A stretch of DNA of 64,000 nucleotides from Rathayibacter sp. SW19 (GCF_030866825.1 NZ_CP133020.1:4154001-4218000); one strand, 5' to 3'. Counted from the stretch's first letter, positions 51,654-60,187 are shown. Notes: generated by a model not told the origin, from the letters alone. Numbers and translations are program-made.

Positions 51654-52018
51654 ATGTTCGCCCCTGCTGAGAACATCACGGGCCGGATCTCCAGTGCGAG
51701 ACCGTCGATGCTCGCGTCGGGAATCAGTTGGGCGAGCTCGATTGCGCGCTCCTTCGATTCGACGTCCATCAGGTAGTAACCGCCCATGAACTCCTTCGTC
51801 TCCGCGAAGGGTCCGTCTGTCACCTCCGGCTTGCCGCCGGCGCTGCGAATCGTGGTGGTCTGGCTGGGGTCACCCAGCGCGTGGGTGCTCAGCATCTCGC
51901 CGGATGCCGTGGTCTGCTCGATGAAGGCCTGGTGGCCCGCGCCGATGGCTTGTTGCTCATCGGCAGACAGCGAGTCCAAGACGGCCGGGTCGACCTGCAT
52001 CAGAATCAGATACTTCAT
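51650..52018 (-). CDS. YciI/DGPF family partner of the sigma factor
   Basis: A 122-residue protein: MKYLILMQVDPAVLDSL, EVTDGPFAETKEFMGGYYLMD and LEIRPVMFSAGANM. The DGPF signature marks the usual ECF42 partner, and its genes are often the sigma factor's targets. ATG 52018 starts it. The stop overlaps the sigma gene (GTGA). Confidence 0.9.
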   Translation of the reverse strand: MKYLILMQVDPAVLDSLSADEQQAIGAGHQAFIEQTTASGEMLSTHALGDPSQTTTIRSAGGKPEVTDGPFAETKEFMGGYYLMDVESKERAIELAQLIPDASIDGLALEIRPVMFSAGANM

Positions 52019-52046
52019 GAGTTTTCTCCTCTGTATTGTGGTGATT

Positions 52047-52184
52047 TTATGGGTGGAAGGCCGGAATTCGGCGCAGAGCGCGGAAAGTCACGACGGCCAT
52101 CGCTGCCATGACGACCGCACTCACGATCGCGACGCCCTGCAGCCCGGAGCAGAAGGCGAGCGCCGCGTTCGGTGTCGGTGTCAT
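52047..52184 (-). CDS. Candidate 45-residue single-TM protein
   Basis: A short frame from ATG 52184 to TAA 52047 encoding MTPTPNAALAFCSGLQGVA then a hydrophobic stretch and RALRRIPAFHP. AAGGA lies about 7 nt upstream of the ATG. It could be a real small membrane protein or the C-terminal remnant of a multi-TM transporter; a stop just upstream separates it from any larger frame. The remainder of 52185-52484 holds only a nested palindrome. Confidence 0.35.
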   Translation of the reverse strand: MTPTPNAALAFCSGLQGVAIVSAVVMAAMAVVTFRALRRIPAFHP

Positions 52185-52341
52185 TGCCTGTCCTTGCGTG
52201 CGAGGAGCGAATCACACCAAGGTCGTCACGGCTAGCAGGAATTCGACAGTCGGACAAAAAAGGACTTCTAGCACGTTGAACCAGCTCCGTATTGCGGGCA
52301 CAACTTGTTCTCTTCCCGTCCTCACGATCACTCGAATGTTC

Positions 52342-52384
52342 GAAGTGCGCAAGATGTCGGATTGCCCGGGCAATCCAGCACTTC
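52342..52384. promoter_or_regulatory. Nested palindrome upstream of the paaR-like gene
   Basis: A perfect 18-bp palindrome GGATTGCCCGGGCAATCC at 52359-52376 is flanked by GAAGTGC (52342-52348) and GCACTTC (52378-52384). It lies about 110 nt upstream of the TetR start. It may be an operator or a terminator; nothing else is seen here. Confidence 0.45.
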
Positions 52385-52484
52385 GCGCACTATGAGTGAC
52401 CAGGCGCTGAACGTGCCCGTGCGTCGTCGCCGCGCATCATCGCCGCGCGCTACAGACGTCGGCGTTGTCGCCGTGCGAAACTGG

Positions 52485-52544
52485 GCACGACATGACTGCG
52501 CACGACACGACAGAGCACGACATCACCGAGCACGACATGACGGA
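52485..52544. repeat. 15-bp tandem repeat at the start of the paaR-like gene
   Basis: Four diverged units beginning GCACGACA at 52485-52499, 52500-52514, 52515-52529 and 52530-52544. The first and last contain ATG in the same frame, so the gene has two equivalent starts 45 nt apart. The units encode the series AHDTTEHDITEHDMTD. Confidence 0.85.
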
Positions 52545-53226
52545 TGCGACGGAGCTCAAGCGGGGCCGCCCCGGCTACGATCAGCGTGCCGTGCTGACGA
52601 TTGCCGTCGCCGCGTTCAACGAGTTCGGCTACGACGCCACCTCGATGGGCGTGCTCGCGAAGCGGCTCGGGCTCTCGAAGTCCGCGATCTATCATCACTT
52701 TGCGGCCAAGGAAGACATTCTCGAGCTCGCCCTCGACGAAGCACTGACCGCCCTCGAGGCCGTGCTGGTCGAGAACGCGCCGACCGAGAATGCGCCAACC
52801 GACAACATCTCGTTCGAACGCATGCCGGCCGAAACCGTGCCGACCGAGACTGAACCGGATGCCGCAACCAGCGCGGCCGATCGCCTCGCCGCCGTGCTGC
52901 GCGGCGCAGTCGCCGTGCTCGTCGACAAGCTGCCGTCTGTGACACTTCTGTTGCGCGTGCGCGGCAACACGGATGTCGAACGCAGGGCGCTGACCCGCCG
53001 CCGCGCCTTCGACCGCGCGGTCGCGGCGCTCGTCGTTCAGGCGCGAGACGAGGGCTCGCTGCGGAGCGATATCGACCCGGCGATCGTCTCCCGTCTGCTG
53101 TTCGGCATGATCAACTCGATCGTCGAGTGGTACCGACCCGGTGGACCCGTCGACGCGGAAACCCTCGCCGGCGACGTCCTTACTGTTGCTCTCGATGGCC
53201 TGCGCACGCCGTCGGTCGGCGGATGA
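52492..53226 (+). CDS. paaR: TetR family regulator, PaaR-like
   Basis: A 244-residue regulator from ATG 52492; ATG 52537 (MTDATELKRGRPGYDQ) is equally likely because the sequence between is tandem repeat. The HTH is in VAAFNEFGYDATSMGVLAK and LGLSKSAIYHHFAAKEDILEL. This N-terminus is typical of PaaR repressors of actinobacterial paa operons. A Glu/Pro/Thr insert (VENAPTENAPTD) lies in the ligand domain. With the operator at 48115 it probably represses paaA and paaI and responds to phenylacetyl-CoA. The thrE gene follows 10 nt downstream. Confidence 0.78.
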   Translation: MTAHDTTEHDITEHDMTDATELKRGRPGYDQRAVLTIAVAAFNEFGYDATSMGVLAKRLGLSKSAIYHHFAAKEDILELALDEALTALEAVLVENAPTENAPTDNISFERMPAETVPTETEPDAATSAADRLAAVLRGAVAVLVDKLPSVTLLLRVRGNTDVERRALTRRRAFDRAVAALVVQARDEGSLRSDIDPAIVSRLLFGMINSIVEWYRPGGPVDAETLAGDVLTVALDGLRTPSVGG

Positions 53227-53236
53227 GCGGCCGACC

Positions 53237-54640
53237 ATGACCGATGCCGGCACGGGTGCGGTTGCCATCCCGCCGAATACCCGTGCAATTCTCGACCTCA
53301 CGATGCGGATCGCCGAAGTCATTTTCTCTGCCGGCGCCGGCGCGGAGGACGCGACCGCCGCGATGCAGGCGATCACCCGGGCCTACGGCCTGAAGAACAC
53401 GGATGCCGACATCACGCACACGCTGCTGACCCTCACCTATGAGAATGTGCAGACCCACGAGTCTGTCACGCGCAGCCGCAACGTGAAATACCGAAACCTC
53501 GACTACGCGAAGCTGGCGGCGACATCCGCCCTGATCAGCGAGATCATCGAGCAAAAGCTCGATGTGGCCAGCGCGCGCAAGCGCATTGCCACAATCGTCA
53601 GCGCGAAGCCGCAGGTGCCATGGCTGTGGCGCCGAGTCGGCTGGAGCCTTCTCGGCGCGGGCGCCGCCTTTCTGATCGGTGGGGATCTGCTCGTTGCCGC
53701 CGCCGCGTTCGTCGCGACATTCATCATCGATTTCCTCACCTCGAAGCTGGCGTCCAGGCGTGTGCCCGTGTTCTACCAGTCCGTCGTCGGCGGTGCGATC
53801 GGGCCGATCGTCGCCGCGGTGGTGAAACTGTTCGACCCCAGCGAATCCGCATCGATCGTCGTTGTCGCCACGATCATCATGCTGCTCGCCGGTGTCACGA
53901 CGTTCGGTGCCGTGCACGACACGCTGTCCGGTTTCTACGTCACGGGCACAGCCCGACTGATGGAAGCGTTGCTCATCACGGCCGGGCTCGTCACCGGCGT
54001 CGCGGGCGCGTCACTGCTGCTCAGCAGACTCGGGCTGCAGCTGACGATCCAGGCGGATGCGACGACCTCGTTCGCGACGCTGCCAACGCAGCTGGCGGCA
54101 TCCGTCGTCATCGTGTTCGGCTTCGGGCTCGCCGCGCAGGTGCCATGGCGGGCGTTCTGGGCGATCTGTGCGCTCGGAGCACTGGCCGAGCTGATCTACG
54201 CGCTCGGATTGGGGTCAGGTTTCGGGCGGGTGTGGTCGTCCGCCGGCGCTGCCATCGTCGTCGGTCTGCTCGCCGCGATCGCGGCACGCGCCGTGCGCAC
54301 ACCACCGCTGGCGATCGTGGTCTCGGCACTCGTGCCACTCGTGCCGGGGCTCAGCCTGTTCCAGGGGCTGCTTCAGCTGGCGGATGGCTCGCTCACCGGC
54401 CTCCTCAGCATGTTGACGGCCGCAGCGGTTGCCGGGGCGCTGGCAGCGGGGGCCATCCTCGGGCAATATCTCGTGCAGGCGGTGTGGGGGCCGGCTCGCC
54501 GACTGCAGCGCCGGTTCATCGGACCGCTGATGGCGATGCCAGTGCAGTTCGGGCGGCGCCGCGACCGTGATCGGGGTGGCCGTGATCGGAGTGGCCGCGC
54601 GAGCAAAGGTTCAGGCGGGCGCGCCGGCAAGCGCGTCTGA
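53237..54640 (+). CDS. thrE: Threonine/serine exporter ThrE family
   Basis: A 467-residue protein from ATG 53237. The N-terminal soluble region MRIAEVIFSAGAGAEDATAAM, THTLLTLTYENVQTHES and the following ten or so TM helices (YQSVVGGAIGPIVAA, TTFGAVHDTLSGFYVTGTARL, PLVPGLSLFQGLLQL) match ThrE, which exports Thr and Ser. The C-terminus is an Arg/Gly/Asp-rich tail (RRDRDRGGRDRSGRAS) not needed in the family. It starts 10 nt after paaR, so it may share a transcript with it. Confidence 0.9.
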   Translation: MTDAGTGAVAIPPNTRAILDLTMRIAEVIFSAGAGAEDATAAMQAITRAYGLKNTDADITHTLLTLTYENVQTHESVTRSRNVKYRNLDYAKLAATSALISEIIEQKLDVASARKRIATIVSAKPQVPWLWRRVGWSLLGAGAAFLIGGDLLVAAAAFVATFIIDFLTSKLASRRVPVFYQSVVGGAIGPIVAAVVKLFDPSESASIVVVATIIMLLAGVTTFGAVHDTLSGFYVTGTARLMEALLITAGLVTGVAGASLLLSRLGLQLTIQADATTSFATLPTQLAASVVIVFGFGLAAQVPWRAFWAICALGALAELIYALGLGSGFGRVWSSAGAAIVVGLLAAIAARAVRTPPLAIVVSALVPLVPGLSLFQGLLQLADGSLTGLLSMLTAAAVAGALAAGAILGQYLVQAVWGPARRLQRRFIGPLMAMPVQFGRRRDRDRGGRDRSGRASKGSGGRAGKRV

Positions 54641-54720
54641 GCCTCGACGAAACGCTCTGTGCTTCGACGAAACGCTCTGTGCCTTGACGAATCGCTCTGA
54701 GCCTCGACGAATCACGTTGC
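54641..54720. repeat. 20-bp tandem repeat after thrE
   Basis: Four units of 20 bp (GCCTCGACGAAACGCTCTGT and variants) at 54641-54660, 54661-54680, 54681-54700 and 54701-54720, beginning immediately after the thrE stop. The gap to 54897 otherwise holds the permease promoter. Confidence 0.9.
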
Positions 54721-54792
54721 CGGACCCACAGGTCGGCCGATCGGACAGGTTGTCGGGCGTGCGCGGCGGCCTCGGACGGAGTGCCCTTGCCA

Positions 54793-54808
54793 ACTACACG
54801 AACGTTTG
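54793..54808. promoter_or_regulatory. Candidate LacI-type operator upstream of the NCS1 permease
   Basis: ACTACACGAACGTT (54793-54806) recurs with one mismatch, on the opposite strand, before the nitrilase gene (59967-59980). The core CGAACGTTTG is a near-palindrome centred on CG, as in LacI-family operators. A LacI gene stands at the end of the window beside the hydantoinase gene. Confidence 0.45.
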
Positions 54809-54897
54809 CCAAACTGACCTTGTCGGCTGGCACCCGCGTGAGCACCCGAGCTTCGCCGACCAAGGTTCAGCCTTTCGCGTTCTATGAGGAGTCAATG

Positions 54898-56388
54898 ATG
54901 ACAAACATCCCGGACGGTTTCAGTAGTCGGTTGTACAACAAAGACATTGCGCCGCGTTCCGGCGTCGGCAAGTGGGGAACCTGGGAGTTGTTCGCCTGGT
55001 GGATGTCGGCCTGGCACAGCCTGGGCGGTTACGCCTTCGCAGTCGGCCTGATCGTTCTCGGCATCAACGGTTGGCAGATGGCCGTTGGACTCAGCCTCGG
55101 CATCGTGATCATCTACTTCATGAGCAACCTGATGGGAGTCGCGGGTCAGAAGGTCGGCGTGCCCTTCCCGGTGTTCGCCCGCGCGAGCTTCGGCGTGTTC
55201 GGAGCGAACATCCCGGCGCTCTTGCGAGCTATCGTTGCGATCTTCTGGTACGGTATCCAGACCTGGTTGGCATCCGCGGTCATCATGATCCTGGTTGTCA
55301 AGCTGTGGCCTGCAACCGAGCCGATGACCAAGGGCGACTTCCTCGGCCTGTCGGGCCTCGGTTGGATCTGCTTCCTCTTCCTGTGGGCCGTGCAGCTGCT
55401 CGTATTGCACCGTGGCATCGAGACCGTGCGCAAACTGACGGTGTTCGCCGGCCCGGCGATCTGGGTTGCCATGGCCGCCCTGGCCATCTGGACGCTGAAC
55501 CGGGCCGGCTGGTCACTGGACTGGAACTATCACGAGGCAGGCGCCAGCCAGAACTTCGGAGCGCTCTTCGTCGCAACGTGCGCAGCGATGTTCATCACCG
55601 TCGCCTACATGGCCGGACCGATGCTGAACTTCGCGGACTTCACGCGCCTGTCGCCGAGCCGTCGAGCCGTCGTCCGAGGCAACGCCCTGGGTCTGTTGTT
55701 GAACGGCATCGCGTTCGGTGTCGTATCGATCGTCATCGCGTTGGCGTCGGTGAAGGTCTACGGCAAGGCCATCCAAGACCCGATCCTGCTGCTCAAGGAC
55801 ATCGACAACCCGACATTGCTGCTGCTGACGATCATCGTTGTCGTCATCGCCACCGCGGGAATCAACGTGATCCTCAACTTCGTCTCCCCTTCGTACGACA
55901 TATCGAATGCAGCGCCGAAGCACATCAACTTCCGACGTGGCGGCCTGATCACGGCAGTTCTCGCCATTGTGGTGACACCGTGGAACCTGTACTCGAACCC
56001 GGTTGTCGTCAACCAGTTCATCGGCGGAGTCGGCGCGCTGATGGGGCCGTTGCTCGGAATTGTGCTGGTGGACTACTACCTGATCCGCAAGGCTCAGATC
56101 CACGCCGCCAGCTTGTACAGCGACGCGCCGGATGGTCGCTATTTCTATCACCGCGGCGCCAACCTCAACTCGGTGTATGCGCTGATCGCGTCCGGAGTCA
56201 TCACGCTGGCACTGACCTTCGTGCCCGCATTCAGTTCGCTGGCGCCGTTCGCGTGGCCGATCGGCGTCATCCTGGGCGGCCTGTTCTGCCTCTGGATCAA
56301 CCGGATGCGCCCGAATGTGCACGCGCGCGCTGCGGACCTTGCCGACGAGGCAAACGAGCCGAACGCGGCCGACGAGGTCGGCGTCTAA
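54898..56388 (+). CDS. NCS1 family nucleobase/hydantoin permease
   Basis: A 496-residue permease from ATG 54898 (GAGGAG at 54886-54891; ATG 54895 adjacent). Twelve TM helices. DIAPRSGVGKWGTWELFAWW, GVPFPVFARASFGVFGANIPALLRA (shown in part: FARASFGVFGANIPALL) and YMAGPMLNFADFTRLSP are NCS1 hallmarks of the cytosine/uracil/allantoin/hydantoin group. Neighbouring amidohydrolases suggest uracil, dihydropyrimidine or hydantoin as substrate. The upstream operator-like site suggests LacI control. Confidence 0.88.
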   Translation: MTNIPDGFSSRLYNKDIAPRSGVGKWGTWELFAWWMSAWHSLGGYAFAVGLIVLGINGWQMAVGLSLGIVIIYFMSNLMGVAGQKVGVPFPVFARASFGVFGANIPALLRAIVAIFWYGIQTWLASAVIMILVVKLWPATEPMTKGDFLGLSGLGWICFLFLWAVQLLVLHRGIETVRKLTVFAGPAIWVAMAALAIWTLNRAGWSLDWNYHEAGASQNFGALFVATCAAMFITVAYMAGPMLNFADFTRLSPSRRAVVRGNALGLLLNGIAFGVVSIVIALASVKVYGKAIQDPILLLKDIDNPTLLLLTIIVVVIATAGINVILNFVSPSYDISNAAPKHINFRRGGLITAVLAIVVTPWNLYSNPVVVNQFIGGVGALMGPLLGIVLVDYYLIRKAQIHAASLYSDAPDGRYFYHRGANLNSVYALIASGVITLALTFVPAFSSLAPFAWPIGVILGGLFCLWINRMRPNVHARAADLADEANEPNAADEVGV

Positions 56389-56532
56389 GTCGGATGGGGC
56401 GTCGGCGTCGACCCACATCGACGCCGACGCCCACAGCCCGACGTGCGCCTGGGAGCGTGTGACGCGCTCCGCAGACTGGCTGACGGCGTGAGCAAGTAGA
56501 TAATCAAGTGGGCGAGGGCGAGTGGGTTGCAC

Positions 56533-57786
56533 ATGACCGCTGCGGGTGACCTCACACCTTCCATCGACCGTGTGGCAACAGAACTGAGCGAGCTCGCCGG
56601 CATCCGTGACGACTCTCTCACCGGATGGACGAGAGAAGTATTCACAGAGCCTTATCGCGACTCACGTCAGTGGGTTCAAGACGCGATGCGGGGCGCGGGG
56701 CTCGACGTGCACGTGGACGGTGCCGGCAACATTGTCGGACGGCTTGCCGGGTCGACGCCCGGCGCCCCGCCGATCGTGACCGGCTCCCACACGGACACGG
56801 TCACGTCCGGCGGCAGATTCGACGGGATCGTCGGTGTGCTCGGCGGGATCGAAACTGCTCGGCGGTTGCGCGAGAACAGCATCCGACTGACGCACGATCT
56901 GATCGTGATCGACTTTCTCGGCGAGGAGCCGAATGAATTCGGGCTGAGCTGCCTGGGCAGCCGCACCCTTGCAGGTGAATTGACAGCAGCGGACCTCGAT
57001 CGCGTCAGCCTGCGGGGCATCAGCCTCGGCGAGCGATATGCGAGTTTCGGGCTCGATCCGGGCGCGGTGATTTCCAACGATTGGGCGCGAACCGGCGCCT
57101 TGCACGGTTATGTTGAACTGCACATCGAGCAGGGGCCGACGCTCGAAGAGCGCGGCATTCCGGTCGGGATCGTCACCGCGATTGCCGGCATCGAACGGCT
57201 CGTCGCGACCTTTCGCGGCCGGGCGGATCATGCCGGGACCCGGAGCATGGAATCCCGACAGGATGCAATGGTCGCGGCTGCAGAGGCCGTGCTTGCTGTT
57301 CGTCGTGAAGGCTGCTCCGCGCCGGTGCATGGCGTGGCGACGACGACGCAGGTGCGCTCGCTGACGGACTCGCCGAACGTTGTGCCGAGCCTGGTGACGA
57401 TGCGCAGCGAAGTACGCAGCATCGATCCCGGTTGGCTGAGCGGCACGCGCCGCCGCCTTGCGGAGGAGATTCAGGCCTCCGCGAACGAGACCGGCGTCGA
57501 CGTCGAGTTCGACTGGACACACGACAACGACGTGGTCCAAACCACTGACGACGTGCAGGACATTGCGGGTGCCGCGGCGACCAGCATCGGGGCGCAATGG
57601 ATGCCGATCCCGAGCGGAGCAACCCATGATGCGGTGCATATGGCCCGGCTGACCCGGATGGGCATGATCTTCATTCCCTCACACGACGGCAAGAGCCACT
57701 GCCCAGAAGAGTGGACGGACGCCAGCGACATCTCGACTGGAATCCGGGTTCTCGCCGACACGATCCTGCGACTGGACGGCCAGTAA
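56533..57786 (+). CDS. M20 family amidohydrolase (N-carbamoyl-amino acid / ureido hydrolase type)
   Basis: A 417-residue enzyme from ATG 56533. Metal ligands: VTGSHTDTVTSGGRFDGIVG (His, Asp), DFLGEEPNEFG (Glu pair), LHIEQGPTLEERG (His) and a final His in FIPSHDGKSHCPEEW. GRADHAGTRSM is in the dimerisation lid. This is the allantoate amidohydrolase / N-carbamoyl-L-amino-acid hydrolase / beta-ureidopropionase branch of M20. With hydantoinase and nitrilase genes nearby it probably removes carbamoyl groups from ring-opened hydantoins or pyrimidines. It follows the permease by 144 nt. Confidence 0.87.
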   Translation: MTAAGDLTPSIDRVATELSELAGIRDDSLTGWTREVFTEPYRDSRQWVQDAMRGAGLDVHVDGAGNIVGRLAGSTPGAPPIVTGSHTDTVTSGGRFDGIVGVLGGIETARRLRENSIRLTHDLIVIDFLGEEPNEFGLSCLGSRTLAGELTAADLDRVSLRGISLGERYASFGLDPGAVISNDWARTGALHGYVELHIEQGPTLEERGIPVGIVTAIAGIERLVATFRGRADHAGTRSMESRQDAMVAAAEAVLAVRREGCSAPVHGVATTTQVRSLTDSPNVVPSLVTMRSEVRSIDPGWLSGTRRRLAEEIQASANETGVDVEFDWTHDNDVVQTTDDVQDIAGAAATSIGAQWMPIPSGATHDAVHMARLTRMGMIFIPSHDGKSHCPEEWTDASDISTGIRVLADTILRLDGQ

Positions 57787-57813
57787 CCCGCTAACGCCGT
57801 GTCACCCCGTTAG

Positions 57814-57858
57814 TCGAGCGGTGCCCTGAGGAGGGCCGCCCGCGGCCGTCTCGAAGGG
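57814..57858. repeat. Dispersed GC hairpin repeat after the M20 gene
   Basis: A 45-bp element starting TCGAGCGGTGCCCTGAGG and ending GTCTCGAAGGG, with a stem GGCCGC (57834-57839) / GCGGCC (57842-57847) and a 2-nt loop. It lies 28 nt after the stop and is likely a terminator. The rest of 57787-58030 holds only the promoter below. Confidence 0.6.
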
Positions 57859-57994
57859 TAGCCCGCGTTCCGCCGAAAGGCGGCACATCCCGCCAAATAC
57901 AGGCCTAACGGGCACCCTCGTCGAGCAGGGTAAGGATGAAACGGCATGCTCCGACACGTGGAACACGGGCCCGGCGGGTGTACACGGTTGGGAC

Positions 57995-58023
57995 TTGATG
58001 TCATACTTCGATTTTGATAGTGT
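57995..58023 (+). promoter_or_regulatory. Promoter of a leaderless VOC-protein transcript
   Basis: -35 TTGATG (57995-58000), 17-nt spacer, -10 TAGTGT (58018-58023), then 7 nt to ATG 58031. The predicted transcription start coincides with the start codon and there is no Shine-Dalgarno sequence. Confidence 0.65.
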
Positions 58024-58030
58024 CTGCCCC

Positions 58031-58435
58031 ATGAGCCTTTTCATCACGTGCCCGGTCGAGAGTGTCGACCGCGCGACCGCCTTCTACACCGCGCTCGGCT
58101 GGACTTTCAACGCCGAGATGTCCGATCACAATGTGTCGTGCTTCGCTATCGCGCCCGAGCAGTACGTCATGCTCGGCAGTCGAGCGATGTACGCGAGCGT
58201 CGGCGGTGTCGAAGAGCTGGTCGGCGGACCCCAGACGCCCTCGAAGGTCACGGTCTCTTTCGACCTCGACAGCCGCGAGGCGGTCGACGATCTCGCGGAG
58301 CGCGCTGGCGCCGCCGGTGGGCGGATCGGCGACATCGACGACTACCCATTCATGTACCAGCGCGAGTTCGACGACCCCGACGGCTACCACTATTCGCCGT
58401 TTTGGATGAAGCCTGACGCCGCTGCGACCGCGTGA
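58031..58435 (+). CDS. VOC/glyoxalase superfamily protein
   Basis: A 134-residue protein: SLFITCPVESVDRATAFYTA, LGWTFNAEM and a C-terminal EFDDPDGYHYSPFWM typical of lactoylglutathione-lyase-like VOC proteins. The substrate is unknown. Its stop overlaps the start of an HxlR-type regulator gene (GTGA). Leaderless translation from ATG 58031 is likely. Confidence 0.87.
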   Translation: MSLFITCPVESVDRATAFYTALGWTFNAEMSDHNVSCFAIAPEQYVMLGSRAMYASVGGVEELVGGPQTPSKVTVSFDLDSREAVDDLAERAGAAGGRIGDIDDYPFMYQREFDDPDGYHYSPFWMKPDAAATA

Positions 58436-58743
58436 GCGACCTCGCCGCGGCCCTCGACATCGTCGGAGCACGGTGGGCCCTGCTCCTCATAGAGCGACTG
58501 CTCGAGGGGCCGCAGCGCTACGGCGATCTGCAGCGCGACATCGGCGTGCCGATGAGCGTGCTCGCGACTCGCCTGCGCGAGCTCGAAGAGGCTGGCGTAC
58601 TGTTCCGTTTACCCCTCCGGCACAACACCCGAGCGTATGCGTTGACTGATCGCGGACTTGCCTTGCGTGATGCGATAGTCGCGCTCGGACGCTGGGGCGG
58701 CGAGGAAACGGGCGGCGAGGAAACGGGCGCCGAGGAAACGTAA
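58432..58743 (+). CDS. HxlR-type winged-helix regulator
   Basis: A 103-residue regulator from GTG 58432. LDIVGARWALLLIERLLEGPQ, YGDLQRDIGVPMSVLATRLREL and LRHNTRAYALTDRGLALR are the HxlR/PadR-like wing-helix pattern, shortened at the N-terminus. The C-terminus ends in GGEETGGEETGAEET encoded by a 15-bp tandem repeat. It is coupled to the VOC gene and probably regulates it. Confidence 0.85.
   Translation: MSDLAAALDIVGARWALLLIERLLEGPQRYGDLQRDIGVPMSVLATRLRELEEAGVLFRLPLRHNTRAYALTDRGLALRDAIVALGRWGGEETGGEETGAEET
58696..58740. repeat. 15-bp tandem repeat at the end of the HxlR gene
   Basis: GGCGGCGAGGAAACG at 58696-58710 and 58711-58725 and GGCGCCGAGGAAACG at 58726-58740, ending at the TAA stop. 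It encodes an acidic pentapeptide series. Confidence 0.9.
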
Positions 58744-58797
58744 GCGGCTGCTCAAGTCACAGCAACACCCCGTTGGTGGAGGAGCCCGCGAGCTTTC

Positions 58798-58955
58798 GGT
58801 CCCTGAGCGAAGCCGAAGGGCGAGCGGGCGTATCGAGACCGCGCGCAGGTCTCGATACGCTCGTTCCTCGCTACTCGACCACCAACTTTTCCTCGCTACT
58901 CGACCACCAACTTTTCCTCGCTACTCGACCACCAACTTTTCCTCGCTACTGAACC
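58798..58955. repeat. Dispersed repeats plus a 25-bp tandem array between convergent genes
   Basis: A CGGTCCCTGAGCGAAGCCG copy (58798-58824), an inverted GTATCGAGACC and a GGTCTCGATACGC copy, whose tail has been amplified as 25-bp units (58871-58895, 58896-58920, 58921-58945, partial after). The block fills the gap between the HxlR and nitrilase stops. Confidence 0.88.
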
Positions 58956-58963
58956 GTCGCTCG

Positions 58964-59827
58964 TTATGGTTGGGTGATGCGGGTGTAGGAATCGGGGCGG
59001 CGGTCGCGGTAGAACTGCCAGTCATCACGCACCGCCCGCACCATGTCCAAGTCCAGATCCCGGATCACGACCTCCTCATCCTCCCCCGACCCGTACCCGC
59101 CGATAATGTTGCCCTGCGGATCCGCGAACTGACTATTCCCGTAAAACGTCACCGCCTCATCGCCGTACTCGTTATCCTCACGCCCCACCCGGTTCGCCGC
59201 CGCCACAAAATACCCATTCGCCGCCGCAGCAGCCGGCTGCTCCAACTCCCACAACCGGTTCGACAAACCCGGCTTGGTCGCATTCGGATTAAACACAATC
59301 TGCGCCCCACCCAAACCCAACTCCCGCCAGCCCTCCGGGAAATGCCGGTCATAACAGATGTACACACCCACCGGCCCCACAGCCGTCGCGAAAACCGGAT
59401 ACCCCAAATTCCCCGGCCGGAAATAGAACTTCTCCCAAAACTTCTCCAAATGCGGAATGTGATGCTTACGGTACTTCCCCAGGATGGTCCCGTCCGCATC
59501 CACCACCACCGCCGTGTTGTAATACACCCCCGGCTGGTCCTCCTCATAAATCGGCAACACCATCACCAGATTCAGTTCCTTGGCCAGGGCGGCGAAACGC
59601 TGCACGATCGGCCCATCCGCCGCCTCCGCATACCCGTAATACTTCTTATCCTGCGTAATCCCGAAATACGGGCCGTAAAACAGTTCCTGAAAACAAATCA
59701 CCCGCGCACCAGCAGCCGCCGCCTCCCGGGCAAACCCTTCATGCTTATCCAACATCGACGCCTTATCACCCGTCCACCGCGTCTGCGTAATCGCCGCACG
59801 AACAACATTCGAACCACTCTCGGTCAT
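58964..59827 (-). CDS. Nitrilase-fold N-carbamoyl amidohydrolase (beta-ureidopropionase-like)
   Basis: A 287-residue enzyme from ATG 59827 with GAGGTAGGTG upstream; the frame stays open to 59932. The nitrilase triad is Glu in VICFQELFYGPYFG, Lys in GKYRKHHIPH and Cys in VYICYDRHFPEGWR. The sequence fits N-carbamoylputrescine / beta-ureidopropionate amidohydrolases. In this context it likely hydrolyses N-carbamoyl-beta-alanine or N-carbamoyl amino acids after ring opening by the hydantoinase. The gene favours G- and T-ending codons (TTG, GGT, GAT, TTT, ATT) unlike the C-ending bias of its neighbours, a possible sign of transfer. Confidence 0.88.
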   Translation of the reverse strand: MTESGSNVVRAAITQTRWTGDKASMLDKHEGFAREAAAAGARVICFQELFYGPYFGITQDKKYYGYAEAADGPIVQRFAALAKELNLVMVLPIYEEDQPGVYYNTAVVVDADGTILGKYRKHHIPHLEKFWEKFYFRPGNLGYPVFATAVGPVGVYICYDRHFPEGWRELGLGGAQIVFNPNATKPGLSNRLWELEQPAAAAANGYFVAAANRVGREDNEYGDEAVTFYGNSQFADPQGNIIGGYGSGEDEEVVIRDLDLDMVRAVRDDWQFYRDRRPDSYTRITQP

Positions 59828-59956
59828 GGCACCTACCTCACCTTCTCCGTGGATCGGCGCGCCGGGCCACAGAATGAAATCAATCTCGGTGACCGAAAGC
59901 ATCCGCATTCGGTCTGCCGAGCCGGGCTGCACTGCCCGTCTTTGCGCTCAGGTTGA

Positions 59957-59980
59957 ATATTACCCTAACGTTTGTGTAGT
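59957..59980 (-). promoter_or_regulatory. Nitrilase-gene promoter with candidate LacI-type operator
   Basis: On the minus strand, -10 TAATAT (59962-59957) is preceded by ACTACACAAACGTT (59980-59967), the same motif as before the NCS1 permease. The site would sit between -35 and -10. The rest of the 360-nt gap 59828-60187 shows no gene. Confidence 0.5.
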
Positions 59981-60187
59981 CGCTATGACCGCAAACAGAT
60001 GCCAATCTGCATCCGCGCAAACCGAAGCGACGAAGGCGGTTTCGGCATCCTGAACGACCCACCCGTCCCGGGCATTCTGCGCGGAGGCAGCCCAAGCAGG
60101 TGAGACGGTCGGCCTGATATCTCGTGGCATCACCTCGACGCCCGGAATGCATAAGCGTGCCGGCGTCCCGAGCTCGGACCGGAGCCG

